From CAJCIS01 sp965276755 (GTDB lineage: Bacteria; Pseudomonadota; Alphaproteobacteria; Acetobacterales; Acetobacteraceae), in the NCBI GenBank assembly GCA_965276755.1, contig OZ255625.1, positions 248,001-312,000 on the forward strand: DNA of 64,000 nt. The letters are read 5' to 3'. Position numbers and translations under genes: made by a program. Under the pieces are notes generated by a model that searched no databases, had not been told where the DNA came from, and saw only the letters and a list, made by a program, of their open reading frames with translations. This document shows positions 31,947-40,405 of the stretch, in pieces (position 1 is the first letter of the stretch; each line of letters opens with the position of its first letter).

Positions 31947-33106
31947 GCACGCCGCGCCGTGCGATCCTGCTGGCGCTTTTCGTTCTCTGCGGTGCATTCG
32001 GCTGGTTCGTCTTCTACAGCCTGCTGCACGACACCGCTGGCCAGGACTGGATGGTTTTTGATACCGCAGCGCGCGCGTATTGGCGTGGCGATACCTCGCT
32101 GCTGCTGGACGGCGTGCGTTTGACCCGCATTCTGAATGACACGCATCCCGGTCTTGGTCAGAAGCTGATTTTCCGCCCCTGGGTTTATCCGCCCTACACG
32201 CTGCTGCTCGCGCTGCCGTTCGGCTTGCTGCCCTGGGCATTTTCCTACGGCGGGTTTGTGGTGCTGAGTTTTGCCGCAATGGCTGCGGCGTTGCGGCTTT
32301 GGGTCGCGGACTGGAGGCGTTACTGGGTGGTGCTCGCCGGTGTCGCACTTTGTCCCGCCAGCGCATACACGATCGGCGCGGGGCAGAACAGTTTTTTCTC
32401 CGCCGCCTTGCTGTTGGCTGGCACGTGGCTGCTGCGTGTACGGCCATTTTCCGCAGGCATGGTGCTGGGGTTGCTGGCCTACAAACCGCAGCTAGGCCTG
32501 CTTGTGCCGTTGGCATTGCTGGCCGCGCGGGCGTGGCGCGCGATTGCGGGTGCGGTATTTACATTGTCCGCACTCGTCATCGTCAGCCTGGCCGTTCCAG
32601 GCGTTACGATCTGGCGCGGATGGCTGGCTCTGTTCCTGTACGGCGCCGCCGTACCGCGCGCGTGGGTGGAGCTGTACGGCCAAAGCGTCTTCACCGTTCT
32701 GCGGTTGGCGCATGCACCGGCATTTGTGGCAAATGTTGGCCAAGCCGCCGCGATGCTGACAGGTGCTGCGGCAACCTGGCTTGCCTTCAGACGCGACGGC
32801 CCATGGCTGCAAAAGCTGTTGGTGCTGCTCTGCGCCACGAGTTTCGCGGCGCCGCATTTCGGCGATTACGACGCAGTGTTGCTTGGTGTGTGTGCGATGC
32901 TGCTGCTGCAATTGACGGCGGCCGACACCTGGCTGGCGTTGGCCGGCGGCCTTGCTTGGTGCAGCATGGCGATCAATCCGCCGTATCTGTTTGCGCAGAC
33001 TTTGCCGGTGGTTTTCTATATGTCTGAATTGACACCGTTGTTGGTTTTGGTGCTTTTGGTTGGGCTGGTCGCCCGACCCCTGTCCATATTTTGCAATAAA
33101 TTCTAG
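31943..33106 (+). CDS. GT87-like (DUF2029) membrane glycosyltransferase
   Basis: 387 residues with about nine membrane segments. After the first helix comes DWMVFDTAARAYWRGDTSLLLD, with aspartates in the first periplasmic loop. IGAGQNSFFSAALLLAGTWLL and LLAYKPQLGLLVPLALL are the hallmark segments of the DUF2029/GT87 family (polyprenyl-phosphate-mannose-dependent transferases in actinobacteria). The acceptor here is unknown. The GTG start overlaps the RluA-family gene stop; the end overlaps the convergent XRE gene by four bases. Confidence 0.8.
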   Translation: MSTPRRAILLALFVLCGAFGWFVFYSLLHDTAGQDWMVFDTAARAYWRGDTSLLLDGVRLTRILNDTHPGLGQKLIFRPWVYPPYTLLLALPFGLLPWAFSYGGFVVLSFAAMAAALRLWVADWRRYWVVLAGVALCPASAYTIGAGQNSFFSAALLLAGTWLLRVRPFSAGMVLGLLAYKPQLGLLVPLALLAARAWRAIAGAVFTLSALVIVSLAVPGVTIWRGWLALFLYGAAVPRAWVELYGQSVFTVLRLAHAPAFVANVGQAAAMLTGAAATWLAFRRDGPWLQKLLVLLCATSFAAPHFGDYDAVLLGVCAMLLLQLTAADTWLALAGGLAWCSMAINPPYLFAQTLPVVFYMSELTPLLVLVLLVGLVARPLSIFCNKF

Positions 33107-33345
33107 CCTGTTTTGGAGAGACCCTGGGCAGGGGCTTGTTCTTCCAGGACATACTCAAGGATATCGCCTGGCTGGCACCGCAAATGCTTGCAAATGGATT
33201 CGAGCGTGGAAAATCGAATTCCCTTGATCTTGCCGGATTTTATGGAAGAAAGGTTTGACTCTGTAATACCTACTGCTCGTGCCAGTTCGTTCGACCTTAC
33301 CTTGCGGCGAACGAGCATCATGTCAAGGTGCAGGATAATCGGCAT
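33103..33345 (-). CDS. XRE-family (YozG-like) transcriptional regulator
   Basis: 80 residues, nearly all helix-turn-helix: IILHLDMMLVRRKVRSNELARAVGITESNLSSIKSGKIKGIRFSTLESICKHLRCQPGDILEY (shown in the translation from about residue 3 to 65) is the compact YozG type with a short C-terminal tail. The start shares one base with the stop of the DUF2975 gene (TGATG). Such pairs, a small XRE regulator after a DUF2975 membrane protein, are widespread; their input signal is not known. Confidence 0.88.
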   Translation of the reverse strand: MPIILHLDMMLVRRKVRSNELARAVGITESNLSSIKSGKIKGIRFSTLESICKHLRCQPGDILEYVLEEQAPAQGLSKTG

Positions 33346-34007
33346 CAGAGAATGTCCTCCTGATCCTGTTTTATGCGTTGCCCGATATCCATGACATGCG
33401 AGATGGCGAGCAGGACAATTCCAAGGAAGACGAACGTAATCATGCCTCCGGTCATTCCCGTGACCGGCCTTAATACGCCGATCCAGTGCGCGAAAGGGCC
33501 TAGCAGCAGCGGTGAATATCCCGTCGCCATGATCGAATGACCAATACGCCGCATGACCGTCGCGTTGTGTGGCGTGAAGACTTCACCCCGCGAATACAGG
33601 CTGAAAAGCTTAGCCAGATATAACAAGGAAGCACAAAACGGCACCGACGCGATCATGAGTATGATTGCGTAGAAGATCTCTACGCTGAGCGGAAAGATAT
33701 GGGGAGAAAACGCGTTCGACACTCCATGATCAGGGTTGAAGTCATCAATCAGTGGCCAGAATTTGAAGGCAATAGTGCCGTCAACGGTTCCCGCTACGAT
33801 CCCGAACTGAAAGTGCAGAAAAAGCGAGAGCAGACAGCCGGTCTGCAAGATCAGCCATGCAGCCAAAACGAAGATGAAGCAGAGCCGCATGGCGCGCCCA
33901 TAAAGTCGAAGCCTGTTTTCCGCCTCGCCAAACTCCGCGCATCCAGCAACGCCAACGGCCTCTGCGACGAGGCTGGCTTGTGGTCTGACGAATGCGACAA
34001 CGGCCAT
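33345..34007 (-). CDS. DUF2975 membrane protein
   Basis: 220 residues with four membrane helices: near 40-62 (MRLCFIFVLAAWLILQTG), 105-130 (EIFYAIILMIASVPFCASLLYL), 160-185 and 190-210 (GGMITFVFLGIVLLAISHVMDIG). The middle contains LFSLYSRGEVFTPHNATVMRRIG, the family's conserved cytosolic loop. It is translationally coupled to the XRE regulator downstream and probably senses or limits something at the membrane for it. Divergent from the MFS exporter gene, sharing an 84-base promoter region. Confidence 0.82.
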   Translation of the reverse strand: MAVVAFVRPQASLVAEAVGVAGCAEFGEAENRLRLYGRAMRLCFIFVLAAWLILQTGCLLSLFLHFQFGIVAGTVDGTIAFKFWPLIDDFNPDHGVSNAFSPHIFPLSVEIFYAIILMIASVPFCASLLYLAKLFSLYSRGEVFTPHNATVMRRIGHSIMATGYSPLLLGPFAHWIGVLRPVTGMTGGMITFVFLGIVLLAISHVMDIGQRIKQDQEDIL

Positions 34008-34091
34008 GTTGATGCTCGCGATAGGGTTGCCATATCATCCGGGATAGAGGAATGTCTGTCAAACAGTAATCCCTTACTGCAAGGCGAGTAT

Positions 34092-35375
34092 ATGGAATCC
34101 AGTGAGCGACAGGCCCGCACATATCTGACCGGAGCGGCCCTTTCCTATATCGGCACCGCCATCGTGCCTGTGGCCATGAGCTTCGCCGTACTTGCTACTG
34201 GGCACGGCGCCGGTGGCCTCGGGCTCGTCCTGGCAGCCCAGACGGTTCCAACGATCATCCTGCTTTTGCTCGGCGGTGTCGCGGGCGATCGGCGGTCTCG
34301 GCGCACCATCATGATAGGTGCGGATTGTTTCCGGGCGCTTGCGCAAATGGTTCTGGCAGCATGCCTTATCTTTGGGCAAGCCTCTCTTGCCATGATGGTC
34401 GTGGTCTCTGCCCTCATCGGCGTTGGAAATGCTTTCTTTCAGCCAGCAAGCGGTGGATTTCTGACCGAGATCGTGGCCAGGGAACAGCTTGGTCGAATGA
34501 ACGGGTTGTTGAGAACGCTAAATGCACTCGCTATGGTAATAGGGCCAGCCCTGGGCGGCATTATCGTCGGCGCGATCGGCCCCGGCTTTGGCATTGCTCT
34601 GGACGCGTCAAGCTACATCGCAAGCGCGTTATGCCTGCTTGCCATCGATCTTCCCCCCAGAGTGGCACCGGTCGCACGCGAGAAAAAATCCGCGGGGCGA
34701 GAATTGATCGAGGCGTTTGATGCCATGCGCCGGACTCGATGGCTGTTCTTGATCGTCGCCCAATACGGGGCGCTCAACATGCTGGCCATCGCGCCGTTCA
34801 ACGTCATTGCGCCGGTTGTTCTATCCGCAACGTCCGCGGGCCTGCGGGGCGGGGCGGGATCGTGGGGCACGTTGTTGAGCGGCATTGGCGTGGGGGCTGT
34901 CTTGGGCGCCTTCGCCTGTGCGCACCGCCAGCCCAGAAGAATACTGCTGGGCGTGGAGGCCGCGGCAACCATGCTGGCGGCGCCCATATTCCTGCTTGCG
35001 ATGCATGCCCCATTCGCCCTGATCATGCTGGGAAGCATCATCTTCGGCGTCGGCGCCGCCATGCTCAGTGTTCTGACCATGACCGCTATTCAAAGGGAAA
35101 TTGTCCCTTCGATGCTCTCCCGCACGATGGCGATGGTTCAGCTGGCAAACATCGGCCTGCTGCCTTTGGGATATGTCCTGGCCGGGCCGGCAATGAGTTC
35201 TTTTGGCGCGGAGCCTAGCCTGGTGTTGAGCGGCGCTTGCGTTCTTGCCAGCGTGGCAATCATGTGCAGCCAAACGGAGGTTCGCCGATTTGTGCACCAG
35301 GATACTAAAAAGGCTGGGGGAGATGTGCCATCCCCCCCAGACCCCCCGTCTTCATTGAGGACGAGACCTAGATAA
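34092..35375 (+). CDS. MFS exporter (EntS-like) with repeat-encoded tail
   Basis: 427 residues, twelve predicted membrane helices. The A-like motif GGVAGDRRSRRTIMIGAD follows helix 2, and the order fits the MFS_3/EntS group of drug or siderophore exporters. The ATG at 34092 has AAGG upstream; a longer frame to 33699 overlaps the divergent DUF2975 gene and is rejected. The C-terminus KKAGGDVPSPPDPPSS... is read from the family-B repeat at 35313. The end overlaps the convergent ceramidase-like gene by eight bases. Codon use is somewhat less GC-rich than average. Confidence 0.85.
   Translation: MESSERQARTYLTGAALSYIGTAIVPVAMSFAVLATGHGAGGLGLVLAAQTVPTIILLLLGGVAGDRRSRRTIMIGADCFRALAQMVLAACLIFGQASLAMMVVVSALIGVGNAFFQPASGGFLTEIVAREQLGRMNGLLRTLNALAMVIGPALGGIIVGAIGPGFGIALDASSYIASALCLLAIDLPPRVAPVAREKKSAGRELIEAFDAMRRTRWLFLIVAQYGALNMLAIAPFNVIAPVVLSATSAGLRGGAGSWGTLLSGIGVGAVLGAFACAHRQPRRILLGVEAAATMLAAPIFLLAMHAPFALIMLGSIIFGVGAAMLSVLTMTAIQREIVPSMLSRTMAMVQLANIGLLPLGYVLAGPAMSSFGAEPSLVLSGACVLASVAIMCSQTEVRRFVHQDTKKAGGDVPSPPDPPSSLRTRPR
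35313..35350. repeat. Family-B repeat, coding for the MFS tail
   Basis: gctgggggagatgtgccat, C-tract, agaccccccgtc. Forward-strand translation in the MFS frame gives GGDVPSPPDPPSS. Inverted relative to the copy at 35378. Confidence 0.88.
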
Positions 35376-37119
35376 ATGACGGGGGGTTTGGGGGGGATGG
35401 CACATCTCCCCCAACTTTCTCTTTAGCCGTTCGCAGCGCAAGTTCAGCCGCCGGTGTCGGCTTCGGACGCATCGCACCGTCATACGTGCGTTCCCGCGCC
35501 GGCCGGCACAGCTGATCGGCCAATTCGGCGAATTTTGTCTGGAATGCGGCGAGCGTCCACTGCCCGAAGATCGTGTGCCCGCCTTCATAGGCCTGCGCCT
35601 GATACTCCTCGAACGTCGTCACGTAGCCCATGTAGTCATTGCAATACGTACACAGCAGGACGCCCGTAACGCCACGCGGCGCAAGCCGTGCCGCAACACA
35701 AGCGCGCAACCTGGCACCCGCCACCGTGGTGAATTCGCCGGGTGCGCAGATCAACGCCAGCGTGCCCACCAGCACGATCTGCAGCGGCAGCACCGTCGGC
35801 ACCATCGCACTTTCGGCCATGGCACCCGCGCGCGCCTGGCGCTTTATTTCCGCCACGGCTGGATCGATGAAATCGGGAACGGATATCCGGTCCAGCGATT
35901 GGCCGAGCAGGATCTTGCGGCCGGATTCCTGCATGATGTCCTTGGCACCTTGCGCGGCATAGAGGCGCCGGTAATAGGTCTGGTGCTCGGTGCTGTATTC
36001 CGCCAGCCTTGCCAGCCGACGCTTCCTGATGCCCGCGGCAATCTTGCGCATAAGCCAAAGGAATGGCGGCGGCAGGCCGGGTCCGTCCACGGGCGTGCCG
36101 CCGAAAAACGCCGTACCGTGGCAAGGCTCGCTGGTGATCGCGTTCCTCTCGCCGCCCGCGTAGGCGGGATCGGCGGTGATCGTCGTAAAATCGATATAGG
36201 CAAATACCGCGTCGATGTCCCCCTCGATCAGCGCAGGCGCGGCGGATGCCACGATCTGCAATGCCTGCGTGCTCTGCATCTGGCCATTGTGCTGCGCGTA
36301 GGCGTATTCGCCATCGCCTGAGACCGCGCGCCGCCGCGCCTTCTGCCCGGGCCCGTGATAATGCGGCGAAACGTCGCCGGCGGTCGCCTGGGCAAAGATC
36401 GCCACCGGATCGGGCGCGCCGGCCTGGCGCAGCGCGTCCTCAGCGTGCAAGGCGGCGCGGCCCTTGTTGTCGCCGTCATAGAGCGTGTTGCTGCTTCCGA
36501 TGCAGGTGGCGTGCACGCCGAAAAGCGAGAATATCGCCTCGGCAACGCCGCGCTGCCGGCGCAGGCTGAGCACGGCCATCGAACGATCCAGCGCCAGATG
36601 CGTCTGGCTCTGCGTGCGCCTGTGCACATCGCCGTTGCGATTATACGCGTTGAGCGATCTGTTCCATGCAACGTCGATATCTTCGCCAAACGTGCCGTTG
36701 CGCAATTCGAGCAGCGCCGGCGCCAGGCCGTGCAAGGCGGCCAGGATGGACGCGGCTGCCGCTGCCACGATAGCGGCCAGGTAATCGGGCGCAAAGCCTG
36801 GCGTGACGAGATTGTACATGATGTCGTGGGTGCAGCCGCCTGGCCCGGAATGGGTGTGCGTGCAGGTCAGGATCAGGCGCTCCTCATCGAGGTCACCGGC
36901 CAGCTTTTCAATAACGCCCTGCCGCATGGCGTGCGTGATGTAGCCGAGATCCAGGCAGCAGAAAATCAGCGGCGGGCCGGCATCAGCCGCGAGCGCGATG
37001 GCTCGCGCGTAAAGCGGTGTCTTGTAGCCCCGATCTCGCTGGGTCCATTTGCCATAGCCCTGCATGGCCAGGCCACGCGGGGTGATGACAATCTCCCGCC
37101 GCGCCCAGCCCGCCTGCAT
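35368..37119 (-). CDS. Neutral/alkaline ceramidase-like hydrolase with repeat-encoded tail
   Basis: 583 residues similar to the N-terminal catalytic domain of neutral ceramidases, which hydrolyse the amide of ceramides. Metal-site histidines are in TCTHTHSGPGG, the nucleophile region ATAGDVSPHYHGPG matches the family NxGDVSPN motif, and FGVHATCIGSSNTLYDGDNKG carries another ligand histidine. CTYCNDYMGYVTTFEEYQ is the conserved late motif. No signal peptide is visible, so it may be cytoplasmic. The tail GGDVPSPPNPPSFI comes from a family-B repeat. The exported methyltransferase-like gene lies three bases upstream, so they form an operon. Confidence 0.82.
   Translation of the reverse strand: MQAGWARREIVITPRGLAMQGYGKWTQRDRGYKTPLYARAIALAADAGPPLIFCCLDLGYITHAMRQGVIEKLAGDLDEERLILTCTHTHSGPGGCTHDIMYNLVTPGFAPDYLAAIVAAAAASILAALHGLAPALLELRNGTFGEDIDVAWNRSLNAYNRNGDVHRRTQSQTHLALDRSMAVLSLRRQRGVAEAIFSLFGVHATCIGSSNTLYDGDNKGRAALHAEDALRQAGAPDPVAIFAQATAGDVSPHYHGPGQKARRRAVSGDGEYAYAQHNGQMQSTQALQIVASAAPALIEGDIDAVFAYIDFTTITADPAYAGGERNAITSEPCHGTAFFGGTPVDGPGLPPPFLWLMRKIAAGIRKRRLARLAEYSTEHQTYYRRLYAAQGAKDIMQESGRKILLGQSLDRISVPDFIDPAVAEIKRQARAGAMAESAMVPTVLPLQIVLVGTLALICAPGEFTTVAGARLRACVAARLAPRGVTGVLLCTYCNDYMGYVTTFEEYQAQAYEGGHTIFGQWTLAAFQTKFAELADQLCRPARERTYDGAMRPKPTPAAELALRTAKEKVGGDVPSPPNPPSFI
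35378..35415. repeat. Family-B repeat, coding for the ceramidase-like tail
   Basis: gacggggggtttgggggggatggcacatctcccccaac. Reverse-strand translation gives GGDVPSPPNPPS. It forms a head-to-head pair with the copy at 35313. Confidence 0.88.
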
Positions 37120-37122
37120 GGC

Positions 37123-37881
37123 TCAGCCCGGCTTGCGGAACTTCATGATGAACTGATCCGTGCGGCCGCGTATGGCGGGATCAAAGACTTTCAGCGTGTG
37201 CGTATCTGCCGGATTGCGCAGCAGATCGCTCGTGCCCTCCAAGGTGAAGCCGGCGGCCAGCACTTGTGCGCGCACGAGATCGGGGTCGATCCGGTGCAGC
37301 GTCTTCTCGCTCGTGGCGCCGGCGCCTGTCGCTGCCACATGGTCGATCACCATGTAGATGCCACCTGGCTTGAGCGCGCGAAAGACCGCGGCATCGGCCG
37401 CCGCCGCCTGACTGGGACCGAAGAAGCCATACAGGTCGTGATAATTTTGGGACGTCCAGACTACGTCCAGCTTTTCCGGTGCGGCGATCTGGGCAGTGGG
37501 CACGATGACCGGCGTGACGTTGGCATAGGCCGGATCGGCGGCCAGCGCCTTGATGCCATCGACCATCTTGGGAACGAGCACGGCAAGCTCGCTCGGGATC
37601 AGGGCGTAGACGTGACCGCTGGGGCCTGCAAGGTGGCTGAATATCCGCGTGAAATAGGCTTGCCCGGGCATGAGGTCGCCGATCTTGTCGCCGGGCTTGA
37701 TGCCTGCAAAGGCGATCACGGCTGCCGGCTTGCGGAGTGCGTCGCGGTCGGTGTCGGCCTTGGGGCGCGGGGCTGCGACGGCGGCGGCAATCGATGCCGG
37801 GGCGGCTTGCTCGCGCGCGTGCGAGGGTGACGCGAGGCACAGCGCCATGACGGCGGCTAAGGCGACGAGGCGGATGGGCAA
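37123..37881 (-). CDS. Exported SAM-methyltransferase-fold protein
   Basis: 252 residues with a clear Sec signal MPIRLVALAAVMALCLASPSHA. The mature part keeps a class I methyltransferase layout: KPAAVIAFAGIKPGDKIGDLMPGQAYFTRIFSHLAG (motif I region, but with DLMPGQ in place of DxGxG), DVVWTSQNYHDLYG and ALKPGGIYMVIDHVAATG. Related exported proteins are common in alphaproteobacteria and are annotated as methyltransferases, yet SAM is not known to be present in the periplasm, so the function is open. It overlaps no gene but is three bases from the ceramidase-like gene. Confidence 0.75.
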   Translation of the reverse strand: MPIRLVALAAVMALCLASPSHAREQAAPASIAAAVAAPRPKADTDRDALRKPAAVIAFAGIKPGDKIGDLMPGQAYFTRIFSHLAGPSGHVYALIPSELAVLVPKMVDGIKALAADPAYANVTPVIVPTAQIAAPEKLDVVWTSQNYHDLYGFFGPSQAAAADAAVFRALKPGGIYMVIDHVAATGAGATSEKTLHRIDPDLVRAQVLAAGFTLEGTSDLLRNPADTHTLKVFDPAIRGRTDQFIMKFRKPG

Positions 37882-38030
37882 GGGCGACCTCCCGGGTTTT
37901 TAGGAGAATGCGCCAGCCGCAGGAGCGCCGCTAGAGGGTGCCGGATCGCGGCGACAGGGGGCCAGGACAAGACCTAAGGGTCCTTGTCACCGGTGCCCGG
38001 GTCGTCGCCCGGGCACTCCGTCAGGCTTGG

Positions 38031-38282
38031 CTAATGCGGCTGGGCAGGCGGTGCCGAAGCCGGCGCGGATGGCGGGGTCGCAGCCTGTGCCGCCGCGGCG
38101 CGCTTCTGTTCGGCCGCTCGATGGTGACCGACGGCGCAGCCGGCCGCTGCACCAAGCACGGCATGGTGCCCGGCGACGTGGCCGGCCACGCCCCCGACGG
38201 CCGCGCCCGTTGCGCAGCCCGCAAAGGCCGCGCCAGGTGCCGCCATGCTGATAATGGCGGCAAAAAGCAGAGTGTTTTTCAT
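38031..38282 (-). CDS. Small secreted glycine-zipper-like protein
   Basis: 83 residues: signal peptide MKNTLLFAAIISMAAPGAAFA, then GCATGAAVGGVAGHVAGHHAVLGAAAGCAVGHH with glycine/alanine every three to four residues, as in glycine-zipper (YMGG/17 kDa antigen-like) proteins that insert in the outer membrane. Histidines replace the usual tyrosines. The tail is Ala/Pro-rich. Monocistronic; function unknown. Confidence 0.7.
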   Translation of the reverse strand: MKNTLLFAAIISMAAPGAAFAGCATGAAVGGVAGHVAGHHAVLGAAAGCAVGHHRAAEQKRAAAAQAATPPSAPASAPPAQPH

Positions 38283-38353
38283 CTTTAAGTCCCCAGGGGT
38301 GTTTTAGGCTAACGCAGGCGGAGCGGTCGGGATTGGCGAGCGGGAAGGAAGCA

Positions 38354-38375
38354 GTCCTTTTTTGAAAAAAAGGAC
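38354..38375. repeat. Family-A hairpin
   Basis: gtccttttttgaaaaaaaggac preceded by gaaggaagca and followed by caaaaaacttttttctgc. It lies between the divergent small glycine-zipper gene and the NUDIX gene, upstream of both. Confidence 0.85.
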
Positions 38376-38421
38376 CAAAAAACTTTTTTCTGCTAGAACT
38401 GGGCCCGGAGACGATGTGCGC

Positions 38422-39036
38422 ATGAAGGATGATGTCGCTGCTGCGTCGCCGGGTGCGGCGGTCGAGGCCCGTCCGGCCGCAAGCCTGATCGTTGTGTCGG
38501 AGCATGACGGACAAACCCGCCTGTTGATGGCGCGCCGGCACGCCAACCATCGCTTCATGCCCAACGTGCTGGTCTTTCCGGGCGGCGCGGTCGATGCGGC
38601 GGACCATCACGCGCCGATCGCCTCGCCGCTACGGCCGGAGGTGCGGGCGCGGCTGGAACGCGGCGCCTCGCCGGCGCTGGCCCAGGCGTTGGCCGTGGCC
38701 GCTTCGCGCGAGCTGACCGAGGAAGTGGGGCTGTCGCTCGGCGAGCCGCCGGCGCTGGCCGCGCTGGATTATCTGTGCCGCGCGATCACCCCGCCCGATC
38801 GCGCTATGCGTTTCGATGCGCGCTTCTTCGTGGTGGCGGCGGCCGAGGTCAGCGGCACAATGGCGGCTTCACGCGAGCTCGAGGAACCAGGCTGGTACAC
38901 GCTGGAGGCGGCGTTCGCGGGCGAACTGGCTGCGGCGACACGCGCGGTGCTGCAATTGTTCCAGGGTTGGCGCGGCGGCGAGGGCGCGGAGGCACCGGTG
39001 CCGGTGTTGCGCGATCGTAGATTGGAGCAGGAGTAG
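38422..39036 (+). CDS. NUDIX hydrolase with an insertion in the Nudix box
   Basis: 204 residues from ATG 38422 (MKDDVAAASP); the longer frame runs through a family-A repeat. The Nudix box is split: LVFPGGAVDAADHH, about 35 inserted residues, then AASRELTEEVGLSL with the REx2EE metal ligands. An insertion at this place is known from the NUDT19/CoA-type group, so an acyl-CoA or CoA derivative is a reasonable but unproven substrate. A family-A hairpin follows the stop. Confidence 0.85.
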   Translation: MKDDVAAASPGAAVEARPAASLIVVSEHDGQTRLLMARRHANHRFMPNVLVFPGGAVDAADHHAPIASPLRPEVRARLERGASPALAQALAVAASRELTEEVGLSLGEPPALAALDYLCRAITPPDRAMRFDARFFVVAAAEVSGTMAASRELEEPGWYTLEAAFAGELAAATRAVLQLFQGWRGGEGAEAPVPVLRDRRLEQE

Positions 39037-39038
39037 CC

Positions 39039-39060
39039 GTTCTTTTTTGAAAAAAAGAAC
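39039..39060. terminator. Family-A hairpin between convergent genes
   Basis: gttcttttttgaaaaaaagaac, then caaaaaacttttgcc. It starts three bases past the NUDIX stop and lies 18 bases from the rlmD stop on the other strand; a likely bidirectional terminator. Confidence 0.75.
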
Positions 39061-39077
39061 CAAAAAACTTTTGCCAG

Positions 39078-40346
39078 TTAGAGCGCGTTGCCGTAACGAC
39101 CTTTGGACGTGAAGGCGCAGACGGCTTCAACCTGAGCGGACCACAAGAACTGATCGATCGGCGCGGCCGCGGCCAGGCGGTAGCCTGCGCGCGCCAGCAC
39201 CGCGGCGTCTCGCGTCAGCGCGGCCGGATTGCAACTGATCATGATAATCGGCAGGCCGGAGGCGGCCAGCGCCTCCATCTGCGCCGGCGCGCCGGCGAAG
39301 GGCGGGTCCAGCACGATGCAGGCCGCCCCCTTCAGCTCACGCGTTTGCAACGGCTGGCGAACCAGGTCGCGATGTACCGCCTCGACTCGCGTGCCGCCGG
39401 CGGCTTGGGCGAGTGCGGCATGCGCGTCGGCCGCACCCTCGAAGGCACGCACGCGGCCATGCGCCGAGAGCGGGAAACTCAGCGTGCCGATGCCGGCATA
39501 GAGTTCGATGATCAGCGCGCGCGCTGGCATCTTCGGCAAGGCGGCGAGCACGGTCGCAACGATTGCCGCCTCGCCGTGTGGGCTTGCCTGCAAAAAGGCG
39601 CCGGACGGAGGTGCGACCGATGCGCCGGCAAAGCCGATCACGGGCGCGCGAAACTGCGCCGCCGTTTCGCTCGGTCCCGCGCCGACCGCCCAAGAAATGC
39701 GCGCCATTTGATGCTCGCGCGCAAAGGCGGCCAGGCGCACGCGATCGGCAGCACTCGCGGGTGAATCAGCACGGATTAGAAGGTCCGGTCCGTTGTCTAA
39801 AAGATTGATGGCAATATCGGCCGACTTACGCACTCCGGACAGCGAGGCCAGCATGCGGCGCAGCGGCGCAAGCAGTGCGACCAATGCCGGGTTCAGGACA
39901 CAGCAGACTTCGATATCCACGATCATGCTGGAATGCGCCTGGTGCAATCCCAACCGCACACCATCCGCGCTGCGCTGCACGGCAAAATCCATGCGGCGTC
40001 GCGCCGCCGGCGGAGTGCGCGACAGGGGCGACATGACGGGATCGGCAAAGCCTGCCCGGATCAAGGCTTGGCACACGCGCGCGCTTTTCCAGGCCGCGTA
40101 GGGCATATCGGCCCAATGCTGCAAGGCGCAGCCGCCGCACACGCCGAAATGCGCACAGGGCGGCGGCACGCGGTCCGCGCTCGGGCGCAAGATTTGTTCG
40201 CAGATGGCGCGTACTCCGCCGCCTGTGGACGCGCGAATGGATTCGCCAGGCAGTGTGAAGGGAACATGCAACGTCCGCCCGTCGGGCGATTGCGCTACCC
40301 CGTCACCGGCGGCACCCATGCGGTCGATTTGCAACTCGGCCGTCAT
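39078..40346 (-). CDS. rlmD: 23S rRNA m5U methyltransferase, RlmD/TrmA family
   Basis: 422 residues of the RNA 5-methyluridine family. An N-terminal TRAM-like part (IDRMGAAGDGVAQSPDGRTLHVPFTLPGE) is followed by the iron-sulfur cysteines CAHFGVCGGCALQHW plus a later cysteine in IEVCCVLNPAL, the SAM loop LIELYAGIGTLSFPL, the DPPF motif and the catalytic ISCNPAALTRD. The iron-sulfur cluster points to RlmD (U1939 of 23S rRNA) over TrmA. ATG start; a family-A hairpin lies beyond both ends. Confidence 0.9.
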   Translation of the reverse strand: MTAELQIDRMGAAGDGVAQSPDGRTLHVPFTLPGESIRASTGGGVRAICEQILRPSADRVPPPCAHFGVCGGCALQHWADMPYAAWKSARVCQALIRAGFADPVMSPLSRTPPAARRRMDFAVQRSADGVRLGLHQAHSSMIVDIEVCCVLNPALVALLAPLRRMLASLSGVRKSADIAINLLDNGPDLLIRADSPASAADRVRLAAFAREHQMARISWAVGAGPSETAAQFRAPVIGFAGASVAPPSGAFLQASPHGEAAIVATVLAALPKMPARALIIELYAGIGTLSFPLSAHGRVRAFEGAADAHAALAQAAGGTRVEAVHRDLVRQPLQTRELKGAACIVLDPPFAGAPAQMEALAASGLPIIMISCNPAALTRDAAVLARAGYRLAAAAPIDQFLWSAQVEAVCAFTSKGRYGNAL

Positions 40347-40369
40347 GGTTGCGACTTAGCAGACACCAT

Positions 40370-40401
40370 AAAGAACAAAAGCTTTTTTCAAAAAAGAACG
40401 C
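40370..40401. repeat. Family-A hairpin, shortened copy
   Basis: gaacaaaagcttttttcaaaaaagaacgcctgct: the stem is reduced to cttttttcaaaaaag (40382-40396) by a deletion in the left arm. It lies after the helicase gene and before rlmD, both on the reverse strand. Confidence 0.7.
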
Positions 40402-40405
40402 CTGC

